Below are positions 14,863 to 22,901 of a stretch of 26,672 nt of DNA, in pieces. This DNA is from a virus. Below the pieces are notes generated by a model. It had not been told where the DNA came from. It made no database searches and saw only the letters and a program-made list of their open reading frames with translations. The stretch's first letter is position 1. Each line of letters begins with the position of its first letter. The stretch covers positions 1-26,672 of the IMG/VR virus record IMGVR_UViG_3300045256_000381; one strand, given 5' to 3'. The position numbers were made by a program, and so were the translations under genes.

Positions 14863-16798
14863 ATGAACTCAGCACAGGTGTCGCCACCTGTACTGGTCTT
14901 CAAAACCGTACTTGAGAGTTTGCCCCTCATACGGCTCCTCGAATAGTTAGTCGTTTTCATCGACACTCCCCTCTGAGTTCGCAGCCGGTCCATGCTCGCT
15001 GTCGTGACAGTGACCATGTAGAGCCACCCGGTTCGACTTCTTGTTGTTACCGTGGTCGCCATCCTTGTGATGTACCTCGATAACGTCGTCCGGCAAAAAA
15101 CTTAGCCCACAGTTCGGACACCTACCACCCTGCCCCTTGATTAGCTTCGCCAACCAGAGGGTGATGCCGGGATAGTATCCTGTCCTCGCCGCCCAATAAG
15201 TCCAGTCACCGTCGAAGGGGCTTTTGTCGCCCTGAACCTTCACATGACGCTGAATATGCACCATGCTGTGTTTCAGGAGCGTCTTGACGCCCTCCTTTGG
15301 TCCGAACATCCAGAGTGGCATACGCCAGTACCTTCTGACGATCCATTTCATCGGTTTGTTCGGGTGTCTCCATCTCGCCCAAGTTCGGAGGTTGTGGTAC
15401 ATCACATCGTCAGCCTTTTGGAACGACTTCGTGCTGACCACAGTACGGTAGTAGTTGCTCCAGCCACGGATGATCGGGTTCAACCGTGCGATCAGAGCCT
15501 CCTGTGCGGCTCCCCGGTGCTGTCGAATGACTTCTGCAATCTCCCGACAGTGCAACTTTACCTTCTCCTTGCTCGGTCTGATGATAGTCTTGAAGCCCAG
15601 CAACTTCCCCTTTGTCGTCTTGCCACTGTGCGTCTTCCCCACCGGGAACTGTCGCACATAGAAGCCGAGAAAGTGGAACCCGATCTCACCATCCACTTCA
15701 TTCATGGTATGAGAGATGCGGGTCTTGCTTGGTTTCAATTCCAAACCCATGCCCTTGAGCCATTCCGAAGCGACTTCCTTACACTTCTCGATTACGTCCC
15801 GATCCCGGTGCATAACAACAAAGTCGTCTGCGTACCGTACCACGGTCGGTGTCCAACAGATGTTTCTATCCCCCGGCATGGTCTTCGGGATGGCGGCTTG
15901 CACCGCTACCTCCAGACCATGCAGAGCGATGTTAGCCAGCAGGGGCGAGATGACCCCTCCTTGCGGCGTACCATCGTCTGTTGGGAAAAGTGTACCGCCA
16001 TCGAGGACACCAGCCTTTAGCCACGCACGGACGAGCCGTTCGATCTGCGGAATGGTGTCCAATTTCTTCAACAATGCCTCATGGTTGATGCGGTCGAAGC
16101 ACTTGGCTATTTCGGCGTCTAGTACGAACTTCGGCATGTGCCTCACGCTCGTAAAGATCGCCGCAACCGCATCATGTACAGAGCGTCCCGGTCGGAATCC
16201 GTAGCTGTTTGGCTCAAAAAGAGCCTCCCACTCCGGTTCAAGTGCCAGCTTGACCAGTGCTTGTAAGGCACGGTCTGCCATCACAGGTATGCCCAACGGT
16301 CGTTTCTCGTCCGTGCCGGGTTTGGGTATCCAGACACGACGCACAGGAAACGGCTGTTGGTCGAGGCTCAGGCGTTCTAACAGTTCCAGACGTTCATGTG
16401 GTTCTAGGGCTGCAACGCCGTCGATACCAGCAGTACGCTTTCCCCGGTTGTCCTGAGTCACCTTGCGAACGGCAAGGCACTTAGCCGACCAAGAACTCAT
16501 CAAGAGACGCTGCAACCTATGGACTAGGTTCCTGTCTCCCTTTTGGGATGCTCGGTAGATTCTCTGTTGAAGTGCGTGGACTTCCCGTTGGACTTTCGCC
16601 CACGGTATGTCACGCCACTCCTGTACTCCAGTTTCCTGTGTACTCATGGTATCCTTCAACTTCAACTCTACCTTCTAACTAATCGTGATCTCGTCAGCGT
16701 ATCCACCGGCTTTCCCGGTGGCGTTTGCTTCTAGATCAATCCTGCCTCTGAGTACCATACGCTTGACTGCTACTCCCGAAGGAGAGGTATTTCAGAGG
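14863..16798 (-). mobile_element. group II intron (3' half secure, 5' end not found)
   Basis: Minus strand. Domain V is at plus 14902-14937: GAGCCGTATGAGG, a short loop, then a GTACGGTTTT return. Domain VI follows, with stem ACAGGTG/CACCTGT around GCGA and a bulged branch-point A at 14869. The intron then ends in AT at 14863, placing the A at position -7, the usual distance. The maturase gene fills domain IV. Upstream of it are a CCACCGG/CCGGTGG hairpin (16703-16721), a CTCC-TTCG-GGAG hairpin (16773-16784) and a CCTCTG/CAGAGG long stem (16745-16798). No GTGYG 5' splice site is found in the expected place. Domain I needs several hundred more bases, but a TnpB-like remnant begins at about 16859, so splicing is doubtful. 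Confidence 0.8.
14947..16647 (-). CDS. ltrA: group II intron reverse transcriptase/maturase with HNH endonuclease
   Basis: The ATG at 16647 has AAGGA at good spacing; an in-frame TTG six codons earlier is less likely. The 566-aa protein is complete. The RT palm has IPKPGTDEKRPLGIP (107-121), SYGFRPGRS (148-156), GTPQGGVISPLLANI (226-240) and catalytic YADD (272-275). Maturase domain X has NPIIRGWSNYYR (390-401). The C-terminal HNH nuclease has CPNC (510-513), EVHHKDGDHGNNKKSN (524-539) and LHGHCH (543-548). This set fits the chloroplast-like (CL) class. It copies intron RNA into target DNA and aids splicing. It is open with all motifs intact, although the surrounding ribozyme looks truncated at its 5' side. 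Confidence 0.95.
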   Translation of the reverse strand: MSTQETGVQEWRDIPWAKVQREVHALQQRIYRASQKGDRNLVHRLQRLLMSSWSAKCLAVRKVTQDNRGKRTAGIDGVAALEPHERLELLERLSLDQQPFPVRRVWIPKPGTDEKRPLGIPVMADRALQALVKLALEPEWEALFEPNSYGFRPGRSVHDAVAAIFTSVRHMPKFVLDAEIAKCFDRINHEALLKKLDTIPQIERLVRAWLKAGVLDGGTLFPTDDGTPQGGVISPLLANIALHGLEVAVQAAIPKTMPGDRNICWTPTVVRYADDFVVMHRDRDVIEKCKEVASEWLKGMGLELKPSKTRISHTMNEVDGEIGFHFLGFYVRQFPVGKTHSGKTTKGKLLGFKTIIRPSKEKVKLHCREIAEVIRQHRGAAQEALIARLNPIIRGWSNYYRTVVSTKSFQKADDVMYHNLRTWARWRHPNKPMKWIVRRYWRMPLWMFGPKEGVKTLLKHSMVHIQRHVKVQGDKSPFDGDWTYWAARTGYYPGITLWLAKLIKGQGGRCPNCGLSFLPDDVIEVHHKDGDHGNNKKSNRVALHGHCHDSEHGPAANSEGSVDEND

Positions 16799-16859
16799 TT
16801 TCCTGCTTTCTGAAATCCACCAAAATCGGTGGACTCTAAAATCGCCCTCTTTCAAGGGC
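16799..16859 (-). repeat. hairpin pair after the TnpB-like remnant
   Basis: On the minus strand directly after the remnant's stop codon come two hairpins, GCCCT/AGGGC (16844-16859) and TCCACC/GGTGGA with loop GATTTT (16816-16833). Subterminal hairpins at the 3' end of a tnpB gene are typical of IS605-type right ends. They could instead belong to the intron's upstream structure. TTTTGGTGGATTT recurs at about 17435 in inverted orientation, near the other end of the remnant. Confidence 0.4.
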
Positions 16860-17383
16860 TAAACCTTGCTCCCTGCGAGCAGTTCTTGCAGGAAGACTTC
16901 GCCTCGGAGAGTTTCACTCCGACACCAACTATTGCCAACGAACTCTTTTAGGTCCGTCAGTCGAACTGGCAACGCTGTGAGCGTGGCTTCAATGTTGTCG
17001 TTCAGATGCTTCCACAAAGACCATGAATGTACTTTTCGGTTTCTGTACTTTGCTGCAAGCGTTCCAAAAACCAGTTCTTTCAATCACTTTGAGCAAGCCT
17101 TATAGAACGACAATTTTTTGTTATATCCCATGCCCCTTCTGTCAATCACGTAGGCAGCAGACTCATGGATCGTTACCTTGTACATCCACCTGTACTTGTA
17201 CTTGCCAATGATGCTGGTGAACGCCGGATTTACTTTGCGATACGCAACTCCATGTTCTACGCACTTGCGTTCCAGCAAGGTCAGGAACTTCCTCCAGACG
17301 AAATTACTTTGCTTTCTCTTCCACTGGCGGCTACCAGTTTTGTCCTTGAGTTCGCCGTTCACGACGACATATTCCTTGGTCAG
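16859..17383 (-). pseudogene. TnpB-like (IS605 OrfB-related, no zinc ribbon) remnant
   Basis: One reading frame of about 175 codons is broken by TGA at 17084-17086 and bounded upstream by TAA at 17384. It contains WRKFLTLLERKCVEHGV, then RKVNPAFTSIIGKYKY and IHESAAYVIDRRGMGY. These match the C-terminal half of the TnpB-related OrfB group (VNPAYTS, IG-x-KY, AAxVIxRRGLG), which lacks the CxxC zinc ribbon of classical TnpB. After the TGA the frame continues with KVHSWSLWKHLN, also family-like. The RuvC-I part is missing, so this is a 5'-truncated, inactive copy. Where TnpB is active it is an RNA-guided nuclease. It lies directly downstream of the 610-aa structural gene and abuts the intron. Confidence 0.65.
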
Positions 17384-17500
17384 TTAACTCATTTCTACAT
17401 CCGCCATAGTCTTCATCGTCATTTTTCTCCAAAAAGTTTACTGTATTTTGGTGGATTTTATCCGATTTCGGCAAGTTTTCAGGAAACTGCTAATCCTCGA
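17384..17500. other. short spacer with isolated ribosome-binding site
   Basis: On the minus strand TTTTTGGAGAAAAATG at about 17420-17435 is a good start signal, but the frame (MTMKTMADVEMS) stops after 12 codons at the TAA at 17384. The same frame continues as the TnpB-like remnant beyond it. Nothing else is recognised. Confidence 0.35.
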
Positions 17501-19333
17501 TTACTTGTCTACGATCAGGTCTTTTTCCTTCATCTTGTAAGACTTCGGAGTTTCACCCTTCGGGACATGCGGGTTATGAAGGTTTGGCCAAGTGTCCTTA
17601 GACTGCCACGTCGAGTGGTGTTGGCCGGTAGCTTCCTTGTCAACGCCCTTCTCGCCCTTCATCGTGTAATCACCAAAAGGCTTCGGAATGTATGGGTTTT
17701 TCAAGTTCGGGAAGGTGTCACTACCACCCTCGTTACCCCAAGAATTGTTGCGAGCCATCTTGGAATACTTACCCTTGTAATTGTTATCATCCTGTCCGAT
17801 CATCGGAACTTCGTCACCATAATCGCCCTTGTACCTACCAGGCACGCCATCAACATAAGCCTTTTTCGCCATGTCCGGGTGATCGCCCGAAACCGTAACG
17901 TGTGGCTTGTTGCTTACGTTCCAACTACCAGCGCCAGGCAGGTTGGCTTCAACGAAGTCAACGAGGAAGGTGGCGGCTTCTTCGGCCAGCGAGATATCTG
18001 CCTTGGCATCGCCGTTAAGTACATCGGCCAAATCGTTCAGGTAACTGGCGGAAACCTTCATGGTTTCACGATCACCACGACGGTCTGCGGTCTTGTAAAT
18101 GTTCTCGAACGACTCATACAAGTCACTAAACACCCGCCGTTCCAAATCGAACTTCTCATCCACAGCCGGGAAGAATTGTTCTACGACACTCTGGAAGAAC
18201 TCGTAGGGATCAGCACCTTCTTCGACCTTCGGCGCAGAAGCGAGATGTAAGATTTGGTTAACACGTTCGGAGTACGAGGAGTGTGCGTGACGCAGAATGC
18301 CCTCGGCCAAAAACTCACAATCCTGATCGCCGTAGTTGGTAACGCCAACAATACGCAGCGACTCGCCGATCACCCGGGCCAGTTCAGCCTGAGTGGCATA
18401 GAGGACTTGCGGGAATTCTTTAACAATCTCTTCCAGCGACTCTTCAAGAGACTGCGGGTTGGAGATGTTATTTTGCTTCTTCAGTTCCGCAACCAACTTG
18501 CAGAACTTCTGGTTTTCCCACAGGGCAAGAGCGGAATCACGAAGGCTCTTACACTTCTCGTTAAGAGTACGCCAGTTGGACTTGAGAACCTTGCCCTCGT
18601 TACGAACTTTAACGGTCGGAATCTGAACGCCGACAACGTTGCCACTCTCGTCGGTAGCAACTACGGACTCAGAAAGAACCGGGCCGAGGTTAACGAACTC
18701 GACGTAGCTTAAGACGTTGTTGCCAACAGTCCAGGCTTCTTCCATCTTCTTACCCGCACTCTTTAGGTTCTTCAGAAACTCAGGGGACTTTTTGTCACCC
18801 TTCTTATGCTTCTTGTCACCATTCTTCTTCATGAAAGCCGGAACCTTTTTGCCGTCCTTCTCGTCGTCACAGTCCTTATCCTTCTTACCCTTGATCCACG
18901 GCAACATCTTTTTGCCGTCCTTCTTTTCGTCCTTACCAAACAACATCTTCTTCGACTCGTTCCATGGGTGAAGAGCTAAGTATTTCTTATATATTTCAGA
19001 TGCTTTCTCGTTGTTATCCGTCAAAACGGCGTCTAGAACTTCCGACAAAATAGCCTTCTGCTTTTCCTTCTTCGAGTCATGGTCTATTACCAATTCCTCG
19101 ATGTTTTGAAAGGTGATCTTACCATTTCCAATCTCGTAACCGGCGTGGACATAGGTTTCGTCATCCGATTCGTAAACAGCAGTGGATTCATTGAAGCAGT
19201 GAAGCGAGAGACTGCCCTTACCAAGCTTCTTGGCTAGGAAATCACCGGCTTCGACTAATTCGGTAGCTGCTGCATTAATTGAGGTATTAGCGATCTGCTC
19301 GAAGGCATCTTGCTTGATGAGTTTACGTCGCAT
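17501..19333 (-). CDS. lysine-rich putative head/structural protein
   Basis: I prefer the ATG at 19333 (610 aa), which has GAGGAG 9 bases upstream, over a GTG at 19363. No family is recognised with certainty. Residues about 125-200 are very rich in K, D and E and hold three imperfect repeats of the form GKKxxPxFxK (DGKKMLPWIKG, DGKKVPAFMKK, GDKKSPEFLKN). The middle (210-480) is an ordinary helical domain. The C-terminus has two copies of DT(F/W)PNL(K/H)NP(Y/H)(I/V)PK, at about 539 and 580, in a flexible Gly/Lys-rich tail. It directly follows the portal gene region, where T4-type phages keep prohead core, protease and scaffold genes, so a core or scaffold role is plausible. This is inference. 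Confidence 0.7.
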   Translation of the reverse strand: MRRKLIKQDAFEQIANTSINAAATELVEAGDFLAKKLGKGSLSLHCFNESTAVYESDDETYVHAGYEIGNGKITFQNIEELVIDHDSKKEKQKAILSEVLDAVLTDNNEKASEIYKKYLALHPWNESKKMLFGKDEKKDGKKMLPWIKGKKDKDCDDEKDGKKVPAFMKKNGDKKHKKGDKKSPEFLKNLKSAGKKMEEAWTVGNNVLSYVEFVNLGPVLSESVVATDESGNVVGVQIPTVKVRNEGKVLKSNWRTLNEKCKSLRDSALALWENQKFCKLVAELKKQNNISNPQSLEESLEEIVKEFPQVLYATQAELARVIGESLRIVGVTNYGDQDCEFLAEGILRHAHSSYSERVNQILHLASAPKVEEGADPYEFFQSVVEQFFPAVDEKFDLERRVFSDLYESFENIYKTADRRGDRETMKVSASYLNDLADVLNGDAKADISLAEEAATFLVDFVEANLPGAGSWNVSNKPHVTVSGDHPDMAKKAYVDGVPGRYKGDYGDEVPMIGQDDNNYKGKYSKMARNNSWGNEGGSDTFPNLKNPYIPKPFGDYTMKGEKGVDKEATGQHHSTWQSKDTWPNLHNPHVPKGETPKSYKMKEKDLIVDK

Positions 19334-19484
19334 ATCTCTTAACTCCTCGATAATGTTTGCCACTCTCGCTATTATCTATGGTCCGTGCAGCCGATTTGAC
19401 GGTACGTTCGCTTATATACGGTGGCGGCAAATAATGCCTACTAATCTGTAGATATGCTGCACGAATGTTTTTTTTAGAGGTAAT

Positions 19485-19805
19485 ATGGGTAAATTTAAAG
19501 ATTGGGTCAGGCAACACCGCGAGTCATTTGGAGCGAAGTACGGATTCGACCAAGACAAAGCTGGAGACTACGAAAACGATCTGAAGAATCTCGCTAAGTT
19601 ATTAGCGAGTACCTACCACACCGAATTCTTTACGTTTCTTCAGCAATTAGCAGAAGACGAGAAAAACTCAGAACTCAAAGAATTGATTGACAAAGTGGCA
19701 CATTATCGCAAGAGTGCGTTCCGAGACGGCGACCTGCGTAACAAAGAACCCGAGGAAGTTGTAGCCCCGATGGCCGACCGGTGGTCCAACAATGGTGAGG
19801 GATAA
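19485..19805 (+). CDS. small charged hypothetical protein
   Basis: A 106-aa, mostly helical and charged protein I do not recognise. It starts MGKFKDWVRQHRESFG and has no cysteine, signal peptide or membrane segment. A strong ribosome-binding site (AGAGGTAAT) lies just before the ATG after a T-run. It is divergent from the structural gene at 19333 and ends in a bidirectional terminator shared with the portal gene. Its isolated plus-strand position between two minus-strand head genes suggests a separately controlled accessory gene. Confidence 0.7.
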   Translation: MGKFKDWVRQHRESFGAKYGFDQDKAGDYENDLKNLAKLLASTYHTEFFTFLQQLAEDEKNSELKELIDKVAHYRKSAFRDGDLRNKEPEEVVAPMADRWSNNGEG

Positions 19806-19806
19806 A

Positions 19807-19833
19807 AATAACCCGGCAAAAGCCGGGTTATTT
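19807..19833. terminator. bidirectional rho-independent terminator
   Basis: A perfect 11-bp stem AATAACCCGGC/GCCGGGTTATT (19807-19817 and 19822-19832) has an AAAA loop. It is followed by T-rich sequence on the plus strand and by TTTTTATC on the minus strand. It lies between the convergent 106-aa gene and the portal gene and can serve both. Confidence 0.92.
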
Positions 19834-19836
19834 CGT

Positions 19837-22383
19837 TCACAACTCTGACATGTCGATTTCTTCCTCATCCTGCTCCGACCCGTAATCCTTGATTTCCAAA
19901 TCGTACTTGGCAATATCGTCCAACGCCGGTTGCGGGAGCGGCTGACTACCGCCTATAGGTGGAGTTTCTGCTGTCATGCCCCCGCCCGGCATTACCCCAG
20001 GACCACCCGGAGGCGGCGGGGCTGCGCCAGGAACACCACCCAAAGGATCGCCCCCGCCAGCCATCGGGTCGCCACCCAACATCGGTTGGACTTGACCGGA
20101 CTCCGCACCGACCTGCTGCTCGTCGTCCGATGGCAAACCAACACCCAAGAGTTGCGGGTTCTGAGCAATAATCTGCAACTTAAGGTCTTCGATCTTCTGA
20201 ATTTTCATACGGGCCAACATGATTTTGGCTTCGTCTTCCGAGTATTTCATCCACTTTGTTAAGATGTCGAAGTCGCTCATCAACTGTGACCCCTTCAAAG
20301 ACCCGGCATTACCGATGCGTGCCGTAACGACCTCAGACCGGGTAAGTTCACGCCAGTCCGAAGGCGGCGTCATCTTAATCACCAAGTCCTCGTACATATC
20401 CTCCGGGAACCCACGAAGTTTCAGGTGGCGGTCGCACAGTTCCCATAACCCGTCTTCTATGTGGCTCTGAAGCCGCTCGATCATCCGGGCGAACTTCACA
20501 TCCTGGGCTGACAACGAAATTCGATTCGCCTGAAAGTCCTCGTTGTTGAAATAATTCTTCGGGAAATTCATCGACACGAATAACTTGTTGCGGAAGTAAA
20601 CCGTATCGTCAATTTCACCCAGGTTTTGTGCCCCCGGAAGAGTCTCTATACGGGTGTTCGAGTTCGGCCGGATCGGAATCCAGTAGTCCTCGTCCGCAGC
20701 CGGTGCGTGCCACCGTTCTTCTACGGCGGACGCGCCATCAGCGTTAAACTGTTTCGGCACCTTTTTCTTCTTAAACTGATCCTTCATTCGCTCAATGAAG
20801 GCTTCGGCACGGGCACCACTATACTGTTGTGTATCAATATAAAACACACGCCGTTCGGGGGCACGAGTCAGTCGGTACACCAACATGGCATCTTCCATAA
20901 GACGCAACTGGTGGGCCGGACCACGGGCAGCTTCTATTAGTGAAACGCCATACGGGTAGAACGTCTTCCGGTCATCCCCAATTCTGATATGCACAATTTG
21001 CTGCGGGGCAAATCGAATCGCCTTCGCCTGCATCAAATCCAAGTCGGTCGCCTTCGTAACCTCGACACGAGCCAAAGAGTCGTAGTCCGGGCCTTCCTTT
21101 GATTGCTGGAACTCTACGAGTCGTCCTTTCGTGGTCTCAATACGGTACATCGTATCCGGCGGAAGCGGGACAATGTTAACGATACCACGAGACGGTTTCT
21201 CAGGGTCGATTACGATTTCCCAGAAATCGTCGCCGTTAATAAATAACTGCTTTGCTCGGTTCCAGCACTTCTTTTGATCGAGATTTAACATCTTTCGGTG
21301 GAAGCACAGGAACTCAAGTTCTTCTTGAACCTCCCGGTTCTTGCACACTATCTGGAAAGCCCGCCCTTTATCATCTTTCTGACAGTTGTGGGCCACACCC
21401 CAGTCCGTACAAAAATTCTCGTATTTCTCTACCGACAGGTCGTACACCTTTCGAACGCCGCCCGGGGCAATACCGATCACCCTCCGAGCCGGCTCCTTCT
21501 TCGCAAGTTGTTTGAGTTCAGCATTACTAAACCCGCACCTTTCCATGTGCCGCTTGATCGTCTCGTAGTCGCCGTGTCCCGCCTTGTAAATCTGGCGGAC
21601 GTTTAACCCTTCAGACAACATGCGACAAAACTTGTTGCCCTTCTCGTAAAACGGGTCGCTGTGTCCGGTCTTCCACTCGTCCACGAACTGCCGCTCATTG
21701 ACCCAACCTTTGCTGTTAGTAAAGATGCGAGGGAACTGACGCACCTTCGGCTGGTCTTTACCGACCCGAGGGTTTACTCGGTAAAACGGCATCAACAAAT
21801 CACCTTCCTTCAGCTCACCTGCTGTCAGCCACTTTTGGTTTTTGGCAAGGATGCGATGATCTTTGGTGGCGACGAAGGATGACCCGTCGTCGAGCATGAC
21901 CCGAACGGTTTCTTCTTCCTTAACAAACCGAGGGTCATAGGCCCAACCCAATGTGTAATCTTCTTTTGCAAAGTCCCAGCAATATACCAGAAAGCGTTCA
22001 TCCTTCTTATTTTCCGCAAGCCATTTGAGGGTACGAAACCCCCCGTCGTATGCCGGGGTTGCGACCTTAGTATCACCCGCCAGACATGCCTCGTCGGCAA
22101 AGACAGTCATCGCCATCTCGATCTCGGGTATATTTCGTAACCGCTCGTACTCTTTATAACGGTGGAGGCGGTTAGTGACCGTTGACAGGTCAACCATCTC
22201 ATTCGTGTCACGAAGACGAACAGACCCACGGCCGCCCAAAGTGCCGTCGGCCATAGCCCGCACGTCGGGCATGGCATCCGGTTGTGATACACCGGCGTTT
22301 GGAAAGTCACGCCCGTCTCGCCGAGCGAGTGGGTCGTTCTGAAACGCTCGTGTGAAAAGCTTGAAAAAATCGTACCAAGCCAT
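19837..22383 (-). CDS. portal protein (gp20-like) containing an intein
   Basis: The 848-aa precursor would give a mature portal of about 614 aa after removal of the 234-residue intein at 100-333. T4 gp20 is 524 aa. The exteins join as ...VFADEA-CQKDDKGRAF, matching the T4-type region where an 'xxADEACQ' helix leads into the portal stem core. Later motifs such as YPYGVSLIEAARG and NYFNNEDFQANRISLS are typical of gp20 homologs. The portal is the 12-subunit ring at one head vertex through which DNA is packed. The C-terminus is a Gly/Pro-rich, probably flexible tail followed by an acidic end. AGGA about 9 bases upstream and a GATAAATA box 51 bases upstream serve the start. It lies upstream of the structural gene and downstream of the terminase, as in T4-type modules. 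Confidence 0.9.
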   Translation of the reverse strand: MAWYDFFKLFTRAFQNDPLARRDGRDFPNAGVSQPDAMPDVRAMADGTLGGRGSVRLRDTNEMVDLSTVTNRLHRYKEYERLRNIPEIEMAMTVFADEACLAGDTKVATPAYDGGFRTLKWLAENKKDERFLVYCWDFAKEDYTLGWAYDPRFVKEEETVRVMLDDGSSFVATKDHRILAKNQKWLTAGELKEGDLLMPFYRVNPRVGKDQPKVRQFPRIFTNSKGWVNERQFVDEWKTGHSDPFYEKGNKFCRMLSEGLNVRQIYKAGHGDYETIKRHMERCGFSNAELKQLAKKEPARRVIGIAPGGVRKVYDLSVEKYENFCTDWGVAHNCQKDDKGRAFQIVCKNREVQEELEFLCFHRKMLNLDQKKCWNRAKQLFINGDDFWEIVIDPEKPSRGIVNIVPLPPDTMYRIETTKGRLVEFQQSKEGPDYDSLARVEVTKATDLDLMQAKAIRFAPQQIVHIRIGDDRKTFYPYGVSLIEAARGPAHQLRLMEDAMLVYRLTRAPERRVFYIDTQQYSGARAEAFIERMKDQFKKKKVPKQFNADGASAVEERWHAPAADEDYWIPIRPNSNTRIETLPGAQNLGEIDDTVYFRNKLFVSMNFPKNYFNNEDFQANRISLSAQDVKFARMIERLQSHIEDGLWELCDRHLKLRGFPEDMYEDLVIKMTPPSDWRELTRSEVVTARIGNAGSLKGSQLMSDFDILTKWMKYSEDEAKIMLARMKIQKIEDLKLQIIAQNPQLLGVGLPSDDEQQVGAESGQVQPMLGGDPMAGGGDPLGGVPGAAPPPPGGPGVMPGGGMTAETPPIGGSQPLPQPALDDIAKYDLEIKDYGSEQDEEEIDMSEL
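21385..22086 (-). other. mini-intein in the portal protein
   Basis: Residues 100-333 of the portal precursor. It starts with C at 100 in the block A pattern CLAGDTKV, has block B VATKDHRIL (171-179) with the conserved T-x-x-H, block F RKVYDLSVEKYENF (311-324), and block G GVAHNC (329-334) with the terminal H-N and C as the first C-extein residue. All catalytic residues for class 1 splicing are present. There is no LAGLIDADG nuclease. Instead, residues about 220-300 contain NVRQIYKAGHGDYETIKRHM, which looks like a helix-turn-helix of the kind found beside homing endonucleases. Self-splicing is expected. Mobility is probably lost. Confidence 0.9.
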
Positions 22384-22434
22384 AAATTAAATTCCTATAG
22401 ACTGTTACCTGGAGTTAGGTATTAATAAAAGTCT

Positions 22435-22442
22435 TATTTATC
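22435..22442 (-). promoter_or_regulatory. T4-type late promoter-like box (GATAAATA)
   Basis: On the minus strand GATAAATA lies 51 bases before the portal ATG, in a 62-base divergent gap. It matches NATAAATA, and the portal is a late gene in T4-type phages, which makes this the best of the three boxes in the window. Confidence 0.4.
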
Positions 22443-22445
22443 TGT

Positions 22446-22901
22446 ATGACACACAACGTTTTATTCGTCCTAACACACACCGGGGCCGAGATCGCTCCCC
22501 TCAAAGAAGCCATCTACGCCGTCAAGCCTAACATCCACCTGTTCTGCACCGGCACACAGTATCAGAGTTATGACGACTTGCAATATCTCCGCTCTTTACC
22601 ACACCACATCAGGAATGCCGCCTCGGTCTGGGGGGATGTGATTTATGACAACGCCGGATTGAGCCGCTTCCTGTTGCCATACGTGGACATAATCGCTTAT
22701 TTCAGCACCACCAAGGCGTGCGAGACTGTACTGAATCATTCGTTCGGTAAGAGGGCTGAAGACTACTACATTAACCGACTGGTGGGTATTCGGCAGTTCG
22801 TCGAACGCAAAAAGGGAATTGTCATTAGTGAACCTGGTGAGCAGTCCGCCCGATTGGTTAAGATTGCGACTGCCTTTTTCCCAACAGCAGTGTCGTCTTG
22901 A
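22446..22901 (+). CDS. hypothetical protein
   Basis: A 151-aa protein with no family I recognise. It begins with a strand MTHNVLFVLTHTG that resembles the first strand and loop of a Rossmann-like fold, and contains YDNAGLSRFLLPY and SFGKRAEDYYINRLVG. A distant relation to sulfotransferase-type folds is imaginable but not shown by any key residue. No ribosome-binding site precedes the ATG. It is divergent from the portal gene, on the plus strand among minus-strand head genes like the gene at 19485, and is probably an accessory gene. Confidence 0.65.
   Translation: MTHNVLFVLTHTGAEIAPLKEAIYAVKPNIHLFCTGTQYQSYDDLQYLRSLPHHIRNAASVWGDVIYDNAGLSRFLLPYVDIIAYFSTTKACETVLNHSFGKRAEDYYINRLVGIRQFVERKKGIVISEPGEQSARLVKIATAFFPTAVSS

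Noticed and set aside
15244-16204. Plus-strand open frames opposite the reverse transcriptase gene
   Set aside because: They are antisense shadows of a gene with all RT, maturase and HNH motifs; their sequences are low-quality and Arg/Ser/Cys-rich.
17255-17268. GTGCG on the minus strand as the 5' end of the group II intron
   Set aside because: It falls inside the conserved part of the TnpB-like frame (ERKCVEHG), and no release-factor sequence lies upstream of it.
17165-18250. 361-codon plus-strand frame
   Set aside because: It runs antisense to the structural gene and the TnpB-like remnant and shows no protein-like motif order; the minus strand explains the region.
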